Positions 54,110 to 63,239 are shown, counted from the stretch's first letter. The stretch: DNA of 64,000 bases from Mesorhizobium sp. BR1-1-16 (GCF_020165495.1 NZ_JAIUIE010000012.1:1-64000), one strand, 5' to 3'. Program-made: numbers and translations. The notes: generated by a model not told the origin, from the letters alone.

Positions 54110-54627
54110 TTCAGCGCGCCGGCCATCTCCTGATGGTGCTGGAGCGTCGGTAGCAGCTTGGCCGCCAGTCCGCGCAACGCGCCGTTCGGGCCGGTCTCGG
54201 AAAAGCCGGTAAACAGCGCCACCGCTTCCTTGTGCGCGGCGATCTGTTGCTCGACATAGAGCGCATCGAAGTTCGGCCCCGCCGCCTTCAGCGCCTCGAT
54301 CAACGCCTGATGGGGCGGATCCAGCGTTTTCGGCAGTGTCATGGTGCCTGCCGTCTGGCGAAGTTCGCCGTCGGCCTTGGTATGGTCGGTGATCATTATC
54401 TGGGCAAATTCCCGGATGGCCGCATCCTTCGAGCGTTCCAGCGCCAGTTGGCTCGCCTGCACTTCGTAAAGGCCGGAGACCGCTGCCGTCCGTGCAAAGG
54501 CTTCAGCTGCGTCCGACGTTTCAGCGCGTACGGCACCGCCGCTGTCATTTGCCGCCTGAGCGAAGGAAACCGATGGCACGAAGGCTATCCAAGCGAGTGC
54601 CAGAGCCTTTGTCGTAATTGAACGCAT
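54100..54627 (-). CDS. DUF4142 family secreted protein
   Basis: A 175-residue protein with a Sec signal peptide ending SFAQ near residue 24 and the DUF4142 ferritin-like helical pattern: AVSGLYEVQASQLALERSKD, IREFAQIMITDHTKADGELR and YVEQQIAAHKEAVALFTGFS. Such proteins are frequent in alphaproteobacterial stress regulons; function unknown. AAGGAG precedes the ATG and a candidate EcfG promoter lies 70 bp upstream. Confidence 0.88.
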   Translation of the reverse strand: MRSITTKALALAWIAFVPSVSFAQAANDSGGAVRAETSDAAEAFARTAAVSGLYEVQASQLALERSKDAAIREFAQIMITDHTKADGELRQTAGTMTLPKTLDPPHQALIEALKAAGPNFDALYVEQQIAAHKEAVALFTGFSETGPNGALRGLAAKLLPTLQHHQEMAGALKPS

Positions 54628-54696
54628 CGTTCACTCCTTGATGAAATGCCAGCCCTACCGGCGGGCGACAGCGGCGCCCGGCGTCCAGATCAAGCC

Positions 54697-54721
54697 AACG
54701 ATTCCCAGCCAGATTTGTTCG
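54697..54721 (-). promoter_or_regulatory. Candidate EcfG-type promoter of the DUF4142 gene
   Basis: On the minus strand CGAAC, 16 bp, CGTT. One base differs from the consensus GGAAC in the -35 box; the -10 box is exact. Confidence 0.4.
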
Positions 54722-54738
54722 ATGGATTCGGAAGAATT

Positions 54739-54779
54739 TATAAGCACAGCATGAGCTTATAGTAGAGCTTACGCTTATA
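54739..54779. repeat. Triple GCTTATA motif, candidate operator
   Basis: TATAAGC (54739-54745) and GCTTATA (54755-54761) form a perfect inverted repeat with a 9-bp spacer. A third GCTTATA stands at 54773-54779, 18 bp after the second. It lies in the divergent region between DUF4142 and the catalase gene; GTACG-AAAC-CGTAC follows at 54782-54795. Confidence 0.5.
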
Positions 54780-54798
54780 TTGTACGAAACCGTACTTT

Positions 54799-54823
54799 GG
54801 AACTGCCATTGGTGAAAGGCATT
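54799..54823 (+). promoter_or_regulatory. Candidate EcfG-type promoter of the catalase gene
   Basis: GGAAC, 16 bp, CATT, 36 bp before the start codon. Same form as at the KGG-like gene. Confidence 0.4.
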
Positions 54824-54858
54824 GCGTGAGTGGGGACCACTGAACACGCGGGACTATA

Positions 54859-56124
54859 ATGTATCACCATATCAAGAAGCTGATGTTCACCGTCAGGGTT
54901 GACGAGCCCGATCCGCGCTTCGGCAACATGTTGCTGGAACAATTCGGCGGCGCGAACGGCGAGTTGGCGGCTGCCATGCAGTATTCGATCCAGGGGCTCA
55001 ATTGCGAGGATCCGGAGCGCAAGGACCTCCTCATGGATATCGGCACGGAGGAACTGAGCCATCTCGAGGTTGTCGGCTCGCTCGCCCGGATGCATCTGAA
55101 GCCGTCCAAATTCGACCGCGAAGCGGCGGAGGCGGATCCGCTAATCGCGATTGCCGGCGGCGGCGGCGTTAGCCTCTTCAACTCGCAGGGCAATCCCTGG
55201 ACGGCCGACTACCTCAAGATCACGGGCGAACTCGATGTCGATCTGCGCAGCAATATCGCCGCCGAGGCCCGCGCCAAGATTGTCTATGAGCGGCTGATCA
55301 ACTTCACCGACGATGCCGGCACGAAGGATGCGCTGCAATTCCTGATGACGCGCGAGATCACGCATATGAAGGCATTCTCGGCGGCGCTCGAAAGCATGAA
55401 GAAGCCGACCTTCTCGATCGGCCGCCTGCCGCCGACACCGGGTCTCGTCGACCAGTATTTCAACGATTCGACCGGTTCGGGTGATTATGGCGAGTTCGAT
55501 GCCCGCGGTCCGTGGAATGAGGGCGGCGACTGGGAGTACATGACTTCTCCGGTGATCTCGGAAGAAAGCGCTGCGGAGGATGGCGCGATGGTCCGGGTCG
55601 AAACGACGCCCGATGTCGCCGACGCGGCGCTGCAGGCGCTCCTCGTCGATCAGCTCAAGGACATTCTACACGCCGAGAAGCAGCTGGTGAAAGCACTGCC
55701 GAAGCTTGCCTCGGCGGCGCGGGCGATGCAGGTCCGCGATCTCTTCGAGCGCCACCTCGCCGAGACCGAGCAGCAGGTCGAGCGGCTCGAAAGCTGCTTC
55801 GCGTTGCTCGACATCAAGGCACAGGCGAAGCCGTGCAAGGGCATGGCCGGACTGATCGAGGAGGGCCAGGAGGTGATTGGGGAAGCCGGCGAGAAGGACG
55901 ATGCCTCGGCCGACCTGGCGCTGATCGGCGCTGCCCAGCGCGTCGAGAACTACGAGATTTCGGCCTACAAAACGGCGCGCAATCTCGCGCAGCAGCTACG
56001 GCTGCCGCCGCTCGTCGCGCTGCTTGCCGCCTCGCTCTCGGAAGAGGAAAACGCCGACCAGTTGCTCGCCCAGGCGGCGCAGTCGCTGATGTCGGTCGCC
56101 AAAATGCCGGCAGCCATCAACTGA
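54859..56124 (+). CDS. Manganese catalase fused to a DUF892 (YciE/YciF-like) domain
   Basis: A 421-residue protein with two ferritin-like domains. Residues about 1-225 match non-haem manganese catalase: Glu35 in GANGELAAAM, Glu65 and His68 in TEELSHLE, Glu136 in NIAAEARAK, Glu166 and His169 in REITHMKAF, followed by the PTPGLVDQYFNDS tail. Residues about 245-421 match the DUF892 family: LLVDQLKDILHAEKQLVKAL, AKPCKGMAGLIEEGQEVIGE, AAQRVENYEISAYKTARNLA and LSEEENADQLL. The two are usually separate genes. A catalytic hydrogen-peroxide function is likely; the role of the extra domain is open. A candidate EcfG promoter lies upstream. Confidence 0.85.
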   Translation: MYHHIKKLMFTVRVDEPDPRFGNMLLEQFGGANGELAAAMQYSIQGLNCEDPERKDLLMDIGTEELSHLEVVGSLARMHLKPSKFDREAAEADPLIAIAGGGGVSLFNSQGNPWTADYLKITGELDVDLRSNIAAEARAKIVYERLINFTDDAGTKDALQFLMTREITHMKAFSAALESMKKPTFSIGRLPPTPGLVDQYFNDSTGSGDYGEFDARGPWNEGGDWEYMTSPVISEESAAEDGAMVRVETTPDVADAALQALLVDQLKDILHAEKQLVKALPKLASAARAMQVRDLFERHLAETEQQVERLESCFALLDIKAQAKPCKGMAGLIEEGQEVIGEAGEKDDASADLALIGAAQRVENYEISAYKTARNLAQQLRLPPLVALLAASLSEEENADQLLAQAAQSLMSVAKMPAAIN

Positions 56125-56178
56125 TGGGAGGCAAACGGCGCGCGCGCCGCCGCGCGCCCGCCGCAATGGGAGCATGAC

Positions 56179-56394
56179 ATGACCGATCGGAACAGGAAGG
56201 TTGCCGTGCCGTCGACGTCTACCGTCAAGGGCGACGCCAAAGGCCAGTTCGCGCCGGTTCAATCGGGCGAAAATAATGACGGTGCCGCAAGCGCCGAGCC
56301 GCGCGTGCTCAGGGATGGCGAGGCTATGGCCAGCGACTGGGACGAGGACGAGGACGCGAGCGGCAGCCCTTCGCTGCCGAACCGGCCGAGATAG
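56179..56394 (+). CDS. Small hydrophilic protein of unknown function
   Basis: 71 residues, polar and acidic in its second half (SDWDEDEDASGS), probably disordered. GGGAG precedes the ATG, 54 bp after the catalase stop, so it is probably in the same stress transcript. Not recognised. Confidence 0.6.
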   Translation: MTDRNRKVAVPSTSTVKGDAKGQFAPVQSGENNDGAASAEPRVLRDGEAMASDWDEDEDASGSPSLPNRPR

Positions 56395-56518
56395 CAGCAA
56401 TCACGCCCGGTCGCGGCTCGTCGGTGCGGCCACAGCTTTGCCGTCGTTTCGTACGGCACTTCCGGCGACCCCAACCATCCTCCACTTCAAGAAAATTCGG
56501 CTTTTGACCGGCAACTGC

Positions 56519-56544
56519 TGCGGGACCGCTTGTGCTGTCCCGCA
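56519..56544 (+). terminator. Hairpin after the catalase unit
   Basis: TGCGGGAC / GTCCCGCA, a perfect 8-bp stem with a 10-nt loop, 125 bp past the small gene and 72 bp before the next binding-protein gene. No T-run; it may be part of the next operon's leader instead. Confidence 0.35.
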
Positions 56545-56615
56545 GACTTTGTCAGTCATATGTCATTGGGCTACCGGACGGGGAAACGCCGCTGCCCATC
56601 AACAAGGAGGACTGG

Positions 56616-58226
56616 ATGAACGCGCTGCATAGATTGCTCGGTGCGGTTCTCGTGGCTTCGAGCCTGTCGCTGCCGGCGGTCGCCCATGCCGACAGCACCG
56701 TGACAGGGCCCGGCGGCACCACCAGCGGCACCTACATGGACTACATGAAGACCGTGTATGACCGCGCCGGGGCACCCGAGATCACCTCGCTGCCGCTGAC
56801 CGAATTCGACAGCGAATACAAGCTCAACCCGATGGGCGCCAAGAGCTGGTCGCAATCGGCCGACGGTTTGACATGGACCTTCAAGCTTCAGGACGGATTG
56901 GTCTGGAGCGACGGCGAGCCATTGACCGCTGAAGACTATGTGTTCGCGCTGCAGCGCGCGGCCAAGGAAGGTTACGACTTCAACTGGTACTGGTCGTTCG
57001 CCGGCGGCATCAAGGGCTGGTCCGACGTTACTGACAAGGGCGCCGATCCCTCGACGCTCGGCATCAAGGCCGTTGACGCGACGACCATCGAGGTCACGAC
57101 CGACGCGCCGAAGTCCTATTTCCCGGGCGTCGCCAGCCTCTGGTACCCGGTCCCCAAGCATGTCGTCGACAAGATCGGTGACGATTACGCCTTGAGCGTC
57201 GACACGCTGGTCGCCTCCGGCCCCTTCATGGTGAAGAGCTGGGAGAAGTCCAACAACACGATGACCCTGGTCAAGAACCCGAAATATAACGGTCCCTGGC
57301 CGGCGCAGATCGAGACACTCGTTCTCGACACGCAGATCGGACCGCCGGAAGTCGGTTTCCCGGCCTTCATGGCTGGCGAAGCGGACTGGACGACGCTGAA
57401 CGCAGGCCAGGTGCCCGTCGTCCAGCAGCAGTTTCCGGACGGCATCCGCAAGAATGCGGTGTTCGCGCTCTATTATCTCGCCTTCGACACCGACAAGGCG
57501 CCGTTCGACAACGTCCATGTCCGCAAGGCTTTCCAGGCGGCCATCAACCGTGACGAGCTGACCTCGACGGTCTTGAAGGACACCGCCGTTCCCGCCAAGT
57601 CGATCCTCGCGCCGAGCTATCCGGGCTTCCAGCAGTCGATCGCCGACAAGACGGCGTTCGATCCGAAGCTCGCCAAGGAAGAACTGGCCAAGGCCGGCTT
57701 CCCCGATGGCAAGGGCTTCCCGCCGATCGAGATCTGGTATCGCGAGCAGGGCGGATACAATGCGGCGATCGCAGCGCCGATGCTCCAGTACCTGCAGGCG
57801 CAGTTCAAGGACATCCTCGGGATCGACATGGGCATCAAGTCGATGCCGACCAAGGATTGGACGGCGGCCCTGAAGGCGCGGTCGAACGGCCTGTTCCTCG
57901 CCCCTTACGAATATGACTATCTCGACCCGTCGAACTTCTATGACCTGTTCAAGTCGGGCGGACGTCATCACTACGCCTATCCTGAATACGACAAGCTCGT
58001 CGACGCAGGCGACGCAGGCGCCGACTGGGACAAGCGCCTTGCCGACTATGCCAAGGCCGAGCAGGTCTTGACCGACAACGCCGCGCTGGTGCCGCTGGTC
58101 CATCCTGTGACCATCGCCGCCGTCAGCGACAAGCTGAAGGGCGAGGGCGTGACGCCCAATTCGAAGGGCTTCACCCCGCTCGATCGCCTCTCCGGCTACC
58201 TCTACACGCACGTCACCAAAGAGTGA
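56616..58226 (+). CDS. Opp/Dpp-type ABC transporter binding protein (SBP family 5), second system
   Basis: A 536-residue precursor with a Sec signal peptide ending AHA near residue 24. SBP_bac_5 features: FKLQDGLVWSDGEPLTAEDY, DNVHVRKAFQAAINRDELTS, ALKARSNGLFLAPYEYDYLD and the OppA-like pairing of WYPVPKHVVDKIG with GPFMVKSWEKSNNTMTLVKN. These resemble peptide-binding OppA proteins more than the sugar-type member at 37430. AAGGAGG precedes the ATG 5 bp upstream, a near-ideal ribosome site. Confidence 0.92.
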   Translation: MNALHRLLGAVLVASSLSLPAVAHADSTVTGPGGTTSGTYMDYMKTVYDRAGAPEITSLPLTEFDSEYKLNPMGAKSWSQSADGLTWTFKLQDGLVWSDGEPLTAEDYVFALQRAAKEGYDFNWYWSFAGGIKGWSDVTDKGADPSTLGIKAVDATTIEVTTDAPKSYFPGVASLWYPVPKHVVDKIGDDYALSVDTLVASGPFMVKSWEKSNNTMTLVKNPKYNGPWPAQIETLVLDTQIGPPEVGFPAFMAGEADWTTLNAGQVPVVQQQFPDGIRKNAVFALYYLAFDTDKAPFDNVHVRKAFQAAINRDELTSTVLKDTAVPAKSILAPSYPGFQQSIADKTAFDPKLAKEELAKAGFPDGKGFPPIEIWYREQGGYNAAIAAPMLQYLQAQFKDILGIDMGIKSMPTKDWTAALKARSNGLFLAPYEYDYLDPSNFYDLFKSGGRHHYAYPEYDKLVDAGDAGADWDKRLADYAKAEQVLTDNAALVPLVHPVTIAAVSDKLKGEGVTPNSKGFTPLDRLSGYLYTHVTKE

Positions 58227-58233
58227 GGCTTGA

Positions 58234-58257
58234 GGCGGGCGCTTCCCGGCGCCCGCC
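58234..58257 (+). promoter_or_regulatory. Intercistronic hairpin after the binding-protein gene
   Basis: GGCGGGCGC / GCGCCCGCC, a perfect 9-bp stem with a 6-nt loop, 8 bp after the stop, followed by TTCCCTTTT. It could partially terminate transcription and so favour the binding protein. Confidence 0.65.
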
Positions 58258-58288
58258 TTCCCTTTTCCCGGTCAGGAGACGTGTGCCG

Positions 58289-59269
58289 ATGCGGCTGGTA
58301 GAAATCGAAGATCTCGCGGTGAGCTTTCGCCAGTACGAGGGCGTCGTGCAGGCGGTTCGCGGCGTCAGCTTCGATCTCGAGCGCGGCGAAAGCCTCGGTA
58401 TCGTCGGCGAATCCGGCTCCGGCAAGTCGGTCACCTGCTCGGCGTTGCTGCGCCTTCTGCGCGAGCCGCCGGCAACCATTTCCGCGAAGAAGCTCACCCT
58501 CGGCGGCCAGGACATGCTCCGCGCCGACAAGAAGGCGCTCGCCTCCATCCGCGGCCGCGTCGCCGCCATGGTGTTCCAGGACCCGATGACGTCGCTGGAC
58601 CCGGTCTTCACCATCGGCCACCAGATCACCGAGACCATCACCGCCCATCGCGACATCTCCAAGAAGGAAGCGATGCAGAGGGCCGTGACGCTCTTGAAGC
58701 GCGTCGAGATCAAGAACGCCGAAGCCGTCGTGCGCTATTATCCGCACCAGCTTTCCGGCGGCATGCTGCAGCGCGTGATGATCGCGATGGCGCTCTCCTG
58801 CGAACCGGCTGTGCTCATCGCCGACGAGCCGACGACGGCGCTCGACGTGACGATCCAGGCGCAGATCCTCCAGCTCATCAAGGATATCCAGGCGGAGACC
58901 GGCATGGGCCTCGTGATGATCACCCATGATCTCGGCGTCATCGCCGAAACGGTTGATCGGGTAGTCGTGATGTATGGTGGCCGCGTGATGGAGACCGGGC
59001 CGGTCGAGGCAATCTTCGAAGCGCCGCTGCATCCCTATACGCGCGCGCTTCTCGCCAGCATCCCCGGACAGAAACCTGGCAAGCAGCGCCTGACCGAGAT
59101 TCCCGGCGCCTCGCCCAACCCGGCCAATCCGCCGCCGGGCTGCCCTTTTCATCCGCGCTGTCCGATGGCCATCGAGGCCTGCAGCATGACGACGCCGGCA
59201 CTCGAGGCGAAGCTGGGCGGCCGCATGGCTGCCTGCATCCGCGTCCCCGCCGAACGGGTTGCGGCATGA
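58289..59269 (+). CDS. Opp/Dpp-type ABC transporter ATP-binding protein (OppD-like), second system
   Basis: A 326-residue ATPase. Walker [11 protein letters not shown]-loop [13 protein letters not shown], signature [16 protein letters not shown], Walker [16 protein letters not shown]-terminal [17 protein letters not shown] 58289 is used; a GTG at 58283 lies closer to the AGGAG at 58274. It overlaps the OppF-like gene by 4 nt. Confidence 0.92.
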   Translation: MRLVEIEDLAVSFRQYEGVVQAVRGVSFDLERGESLGIVGESGSGKSVTCSALLRLLREPPATISAKKLTLGGQDMLRADKKALASIRGRVAAMVFQDPMTSLDPVFTIGHQITETITAHRDISKKEAMQRAVTLLKRVEIKNAEAVVRYYPHQLSGGMLQRVMIAMALSCEPAVLIADEPTTALDVTIQAQILQLIKDIQAETGMGLVMITHDLGVIAETVDRVVVMYGGRVMETGPVEAIFEAPLHPYTRALLASIPGQKPGKQRLTEIPGASPNPANPPPGCPFHPRCPMAIEACSMTTPALEAKLGGRMAACIRVPAERVAA

Positions 59270-60195
59270 CCGGGCCCGCTCTCGAACTTCGCCAGATCAC
59301 CAAGCGTTTCGACACGCAGACGGTCGTCGATCGGGTCGACCTCGTCGTGCCGCGCAACGAGGTCGTCGCGCTGGTCGGCGAATCCGGATCCGGCAAGACC
59401 ACGACCGGACTGATGGCGCTTCGCCTTGTCGAGCCGACGGCGGGACGCATCCTCTTGGGCGGCGAGGACATCACCGATCTCAGCCAGAAGGATTTGAAGC
59501 CCTTCCGCCGGCAGATGCAGGTCGTGTTCCAGGACAGCTATTCCTCGCTCGATCCGATGATGACGCTTGGCGAGATCATCGCCGAGCCGCTCGCAATCCA
59601 TGCGATCGGTTCGCCCGCCGAACGGCGCGATCAGGCGCGGCACTGGCTGGAGCGGGTCGGCCTCGATGGCAGCTATGCGACGCGCTATCCGCACGAGCTG
59701 TCCGGCGGCCAGCGCCAGCGCATCTCGGTGGCGCGGGCGCTGATCCTCGGCGCCTCGGTACTCGTCGCCGACGAGCCGACGTCGGCGCTCGATGTCTCTG
59801 TCAAGGCGCAGATCGTCAACCTGCTGCAGGACCTTCAAGGCGACATGGGGCTGTCGATGTTGTTCATCAGCCACGATCTTTCCGTGGTGCGCTCACTCGC
59901 CGACCAGGTCGTCGTCATGCTGCGCGGCCGTGTGGTCGAGCGCGGTCCGACCGACCGCATCTTCGCCGCGGCTCATCATCCCTATACGCGGGCGCTGCTC
60001 GATGCGGTCCCGGTCGTCGACCCCAAGGCCCGCAGACGGCGCACCTTTCTCACCGCCGATGAGCTGGCGGCGAGCACGCCGCGCTTCCGGTCGCATGAGA
60101 TCGAGCCGCAGCCGCTGCTCGATACCGCCGATCCGCAGCTCGTCGCGTTGGTCGGCAGTCATTTCGTCGAAGCGATCGTGACGGAGGGCCGCTGA
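59266..60195 (+). CDS. Opp/Dpp-type ABC transporter ATP-binding protein (OppF-like), second system
   Basis: A 309-residue ATPase. Walker A GESGSGKTT, Q-loop VFQDSYSSLDPMM, signature LSGGQRQRISVARALI, Walker [15 protein letters not shown]. The usual C-terminal cysteine stretch of OppF is missing. ATG overlaps the OppD-like stop. Confidence 0.92.
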   Translation: MTGPALELRQITKRFDTQTVVDRVDLVVPRNEVVALVGESGSGKTTTGLMALRLVEPTAGRILLGGEDITDLSQKDLKPFRRQMQVVFQDSYSSLDPMMTLGEIIAEPLAIHAIGSPAERRDQARHWLERVGLDGSYATRYPHELSGGQRQRISVARALILGASVLVADEPTSALDVSVKAQIVNLLQDLQGDMGLSMLFISHDLSVVRSLADQVVVMLRGRVVERGPTDRIFAAAHHPYTRALLDAVPVVDPKARRRRTFLTADELAASTPRFRSHEIEPQPLLDTADPQLVALVGSHFVEAIVTEGR

Positions 60196-60197
60196 GC

Positions 60198-61130
60198 ATG
60201 CTGCAATTCATCATCCGCCGCACGCTCTCGATGCTCGCCACCTTCTTCGTGGTGTCGGTCATCATCTTCCTGATGATGCACGCCATTCCCGGCGGGCCGT
60301 TCGACGGCTACGAGATGCCGCTGCCGGACAATATCAAGGCCAAGCTGATGGCGCAGCTCGGCCTCGACAAGCCGCTCTGGGAGCAATACCTCCGCTACAT
60401 GTGGGGCGTCTTCCATCTCGATTTCGGGGTGCCCTACCAGTCGCCCGGCGAAACGGTGATGGGCCTCATTGCCCATGCCTGGGTGCCGAGCCTCGTGCTC
60501 GGCGGCCTCGGCGTCCTGATCGGCGCGCCGATCGGCATCCTGCTCGGCATGGCCGCCGCGCTCAATCGCAACAGCTGGATCGACTATCTCGCTTCGGGCA
60601 TCGCGACGCTTGGCCTGACGATCCCGGTCTTCGTGATCTCGACGCTGCTGATCCTCGTCTTCGCCGTTTGGCTGCACTGGACGCCGGCGAGCGGCTGGGG
60701 TGAGCCGCGGCGCTGGATCCTGCCGATCATGGCCTATGCCGCCGTGCCGCTCGCGACCTATGCCCGCTATGCCCGCTCGGCAATGCTCGACACGCTGAAC
60801 AAGCCCTTCGTGACGGTGCTGCGCGCGAAAGGGCTCAGCGAGCGGCGGATCATCTTCCAGCATGTGCTGCGCAATTCGGCGATCCCGATGATCACCATCT
60901 TCCTGCCGATGTTTGTCGGCATCGCCACCGGCTCGATTTTCGTCGAGGCGATTTTCCGCGTCCCCGGCCTCGGCGCCTATTTCGTCTCGTCGATCCAGAA
61001 GCGCGACTACCCGCTCGAAATGGCGCTGATGCTCATGATCAGCGCGCTCTTCTGCATCTCCTACCTGATCTCGGACATTCTCTATGCGCTGCTCAATCCG
61101 CGCATTCGCCTCGGAGGGAAAGCCCGGTGA
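60198..61130 (+). CDS. Opp/Dpp-type ABC transporter permease (DppB-like), second system
   Basis: A 310-residue inner-membrane protein. N-terminal segment LSMLATFFVVSVIIFLMMHA, then IPGGPFDGY, AQLGLDKPLWEQYLRYMWGV and DFGVPYQS, a typical DppB/OppB start, and the EAA-like loop GLSERRIIFQHVLRNSAIPM. It begins 2 bp after the OppF-like stop and overlaps the next permease (GTGA). Confidence 0.92.
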   Translation: MLQFIIRRTLSMLATFFVVSVIIFLMMHAIPGGPFDGYEMPLPDNIKAKLMAQLGLDKPLWEQYLRYMWGVFHLDFGVPYQSPGETVMGLIAHAWVPSLVLGGLGVLIGAPIGILLGMAAALNRNSWIDYLASGIATLGLTIPVFVISTLLILVFAVWLHWTPASGWGEPRRWILPIMAYAAVPLATYARYARSAMLDTLNKPFVTVLRAKGLSERRIIFQHVLRNSAIPMITIFLPMFVGIATGSIFVEAIFRVPGLGAYFVSSIQKRDYPLEMALMLMISALFCISYLISDILYALLNPRIRLGGKAR

Positions 61131-62029
61131 CCGATCTCAGCGCCGCCAGCCCCGCTTTGCCCCGTCCCGACAGCGCCAAACGGCGGAGCCCGCTCTATCT
61201 CGCCCGGCGCCGCTTCGCCGCCAACAAGGCAGCGCTCGGCGCAGGCATCGTCCTCGTCATCATCATTCTGCTGGCGATCTTCGCGCCGCTGATCTCCAGG
61301 ACCGGGCCCAACGACCAGGCTTTTCTGACGAAGTCACTCGCCTTTCCCTCGTCCGAGCACTGGTTCGGCATCGACGATCTCGGCCGCGATTTCTTTACGC
61401 GCATCATCTATGGCGCCCGGGTCTCGCTCGGCATCGGCCTCTCGGCAGCCGTGTTCAGCCTCGTGCTCGGCCTGCCGCTCGGCGCGCTGGCCGGCTATCT
61501 CGGCGGACGCTTCGACTGGGCGATCATGCGCATCATCGAGCTGTTTTCAGTGGTGCCGCCGCTGCTCGCCGCGCTGCTGCTTGCGACGCTGACGCGTGGC
61601 GGCGTCTGGGCGATCGTTCTGATCGCCGGCCTGTTCGGCTGGGTCAATGTCTGCCTGCTGGTCCGCGCCCAGGTGAAATCCTTCCGCGAGAAGGAGTTCA
61701 TCATGGCGGCGCAGGCGCTCGGCGCCTCGCCCTGGCATATCGTCTGGCGCCATCTCATTCCAAATTCGGTTTCGCCGGTGATCGTCGGCTTCGTGCTGGC
61801 CATCCCGCTTGCCATGATGCTGGAGGCGTCGCTCTCCTTCCTCGGCATCGGCGTGCAGCCACCGACGCCAAGCTGGGGCCAGATGATCAATGTCGGCATG
61901 AACTTCATGTATTTTTACTGGCACATGGCCGTATTCCCCGTCCTGGCCCTTGCCGTCACCATCCTCGCCGCGTCGCTGCTCGGCGACGGACTGCGCGATG
62001 CTCTCGATCCGACCCTGAAAGGGCGCTGA
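61127..62029 (+). CDS. Opp/Dpp-type ABC transporter permease (DppC-like), second system
   Basis: A 300-residue inner-membrane protein with the OppC mark FGIDDLGRDFFTRIIYGARV near residue 85 and the EAA-like loop (AAQALGASPWHIVWRHLIPN). The GTG start overlaps the DppB-like stop. The aminotransferase gene starts one base after its stop. Confidence 0.92.
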   Translation: MTDLSAASPALPRPDSAKRRSPLYLARRRFAANKAALGAGIVLVIIILLAIFAPLISRTGPNDQAFLTKSLAFPSSEHWFGIDDLGRDFFTRIIYGARVSLGIGLSAAVFSLVLGLPLGALAGYLGGRFDWAIMRIIELFSVVPPLLAALLLATLTRGGVWAIVLIAGLFGWVNVCLLVRAQVKSFREKEFIMAAQALGASPWHIVWRHLIPNSVSPVIVGFVLAIPLAMMLEASLSFLGIGVQPPTPSWGQMINVGMNFMYFYWHMAVFPVLALAVTILAASLLGDGLRDALDPTLKGR

Positions 62030-62030
62030 C

Positions 62031-63239
62031 GTGACCACCAATCTGACCCAGCATTTCCTCCTTGATCCCGAGGTCGTGTTCCTCAATCACGGCTCGTTCG
62101 GCGCCTGCCCGCGGCCCGTGTTCGAGGACTATCAGCGCTGGCAGGCGAAGCTGGAACGCCAGCCGGTCGAATTCCTGGATTCCAGGCGGGGTCTCGAGGC
62201 CAATCTGCGCGTGGCTCGCGCGGCCCTCGCGGCGGAAGTCGGCGCATCGGTCGACGATATCGCGCAAGTCACAAACGCGACGACGGGGCTCAACATTGCC
62301 CTGCAATCCTTGCCACTCACGCCCGGCGACGAGATCCTCACCACCAATCACGAATATAACGCGCTCGAAAAGACGCTCGCCTTTGTCGCCCGCCGCACCG
62401 GCGCGCGGATCGTGGTGGCCCAGGTGCCGCTGCCGCTGACTTCGGCGGAGGCCTTTCATGAAGCCGTTCTCGCCGGGGTCACCGATCGCACCCGCGTGCT
62501 CTTCCTGAGCCACATCACCTCGGCCACGGCGCTGGTTTTCCCGATCGAACGGCTGGTCACCGAAGCGAGAGCGCGCGGCATCTGGAGCGTGATCGACGGG
62601 GCGCACGCGCCCGGCCACATACCGCTTGATCTCGATGCGCTCGGCGCGGACGTCTATTCCGGCAATTGCCATAAATGGATGATGTCGCCCAAAGGGTCCG
62701 CCTTCGTGCATGTGCGGCCGGAATTGCAGTCGATGATCGATCCGCTCGTCGTCAGCCATGGCTGGACAGCGAACAACAAGGAACCGGGCGTGCGCGGTCC
62801 GTTCGGCAATTCAGCCTTCGTCGACGAGGTCGAGATGCAGGGGACGCGCGATCCCTCGCCATGGCTCGCCGTGCCGGCGGCGATCGCCTTTCGGCAGGCC
62901 CATGATTGGTGGCGCGTCGCGGCCGAATGCGGCCGCCTCGCCCAGGAAACCGCGGCGCGTGTTCGGGATCTGTTTGGTCTACCCGCCCTGTCGAGCCCCG
63001 AATTCTGCGCGCCGCAGATGGTGGCAATGCCGATCCCGCCCTGCGATCCGCTCGCCATCCACGAGCAGCTCTATCGCGACTATGGCATCGAGATCCCCGT
63101 CTTCGAATGGCAGGGCCACCATATCGCGCGATTGTCTTGCCAAGGCTATAATACTCGCGAACAGATGGATGTGCTGGTGCGCGCGCTCGGTGACTTGCTG
63201 GCGCAGCGGCAGCCGCGCATGAAGCAAAGCCAAGGGTGA
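62031..63239 (+). CDS. Class V aminotransferase, isopenicillin-N-epimerase-like
   Basis: A 402-residue PLP enzyme. NHGSFGACPRPVFEDYQRWQ at the N-terminus, the Asp in VIDGAHAPGHIPLDLDALGA and the PLP lysine in YSGNCHKWMMSPKG are family marks of the isopenicillin N epimerase/cysteine-desulfurase group. C-terminal ARLSCQGYNTREQMDVLVRA. GTG start one base after the permease stop; its own stop overlaps the regulator's GTG. It may epimerise or cleave an amino acid released from the imported peptide (inference). Confidence 0.85.
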   Translation: MTTNLTQHFLLDPEVVFLNHGSFGACPRPVFEDYQRWQAKLERQPVEFLDSRRGLEANLRVARAALAAEVGASVDDIAQVTNATTGLNIALQSLPLTPGDEILTTNHEYNALEKTLAFVARRTGARIVVAQVPLPLTSAEAFHEAVLAGVTDRTRVLFLSHITSATALVFPIERLVTEARARGIWSVIDGAHAPGHIPLDLDALGADVYSGNCHKWMMSPKGSAFVHVRPELQSMIDPLVVSHGWTANNKEPGVRGPFGNSAFVDEVEMQGTRDPSPWLAVPAAIAFRQAHDWWRVAAECGRLAQETAARVRDLFGLPALSSPEFCAPQMVAMPIPPCDPLAIHEQLYRDYGIEIPVFEWQGHHIARLSCQGYNTREQMDVLVRALGDLLAQRQPRMKQSQG

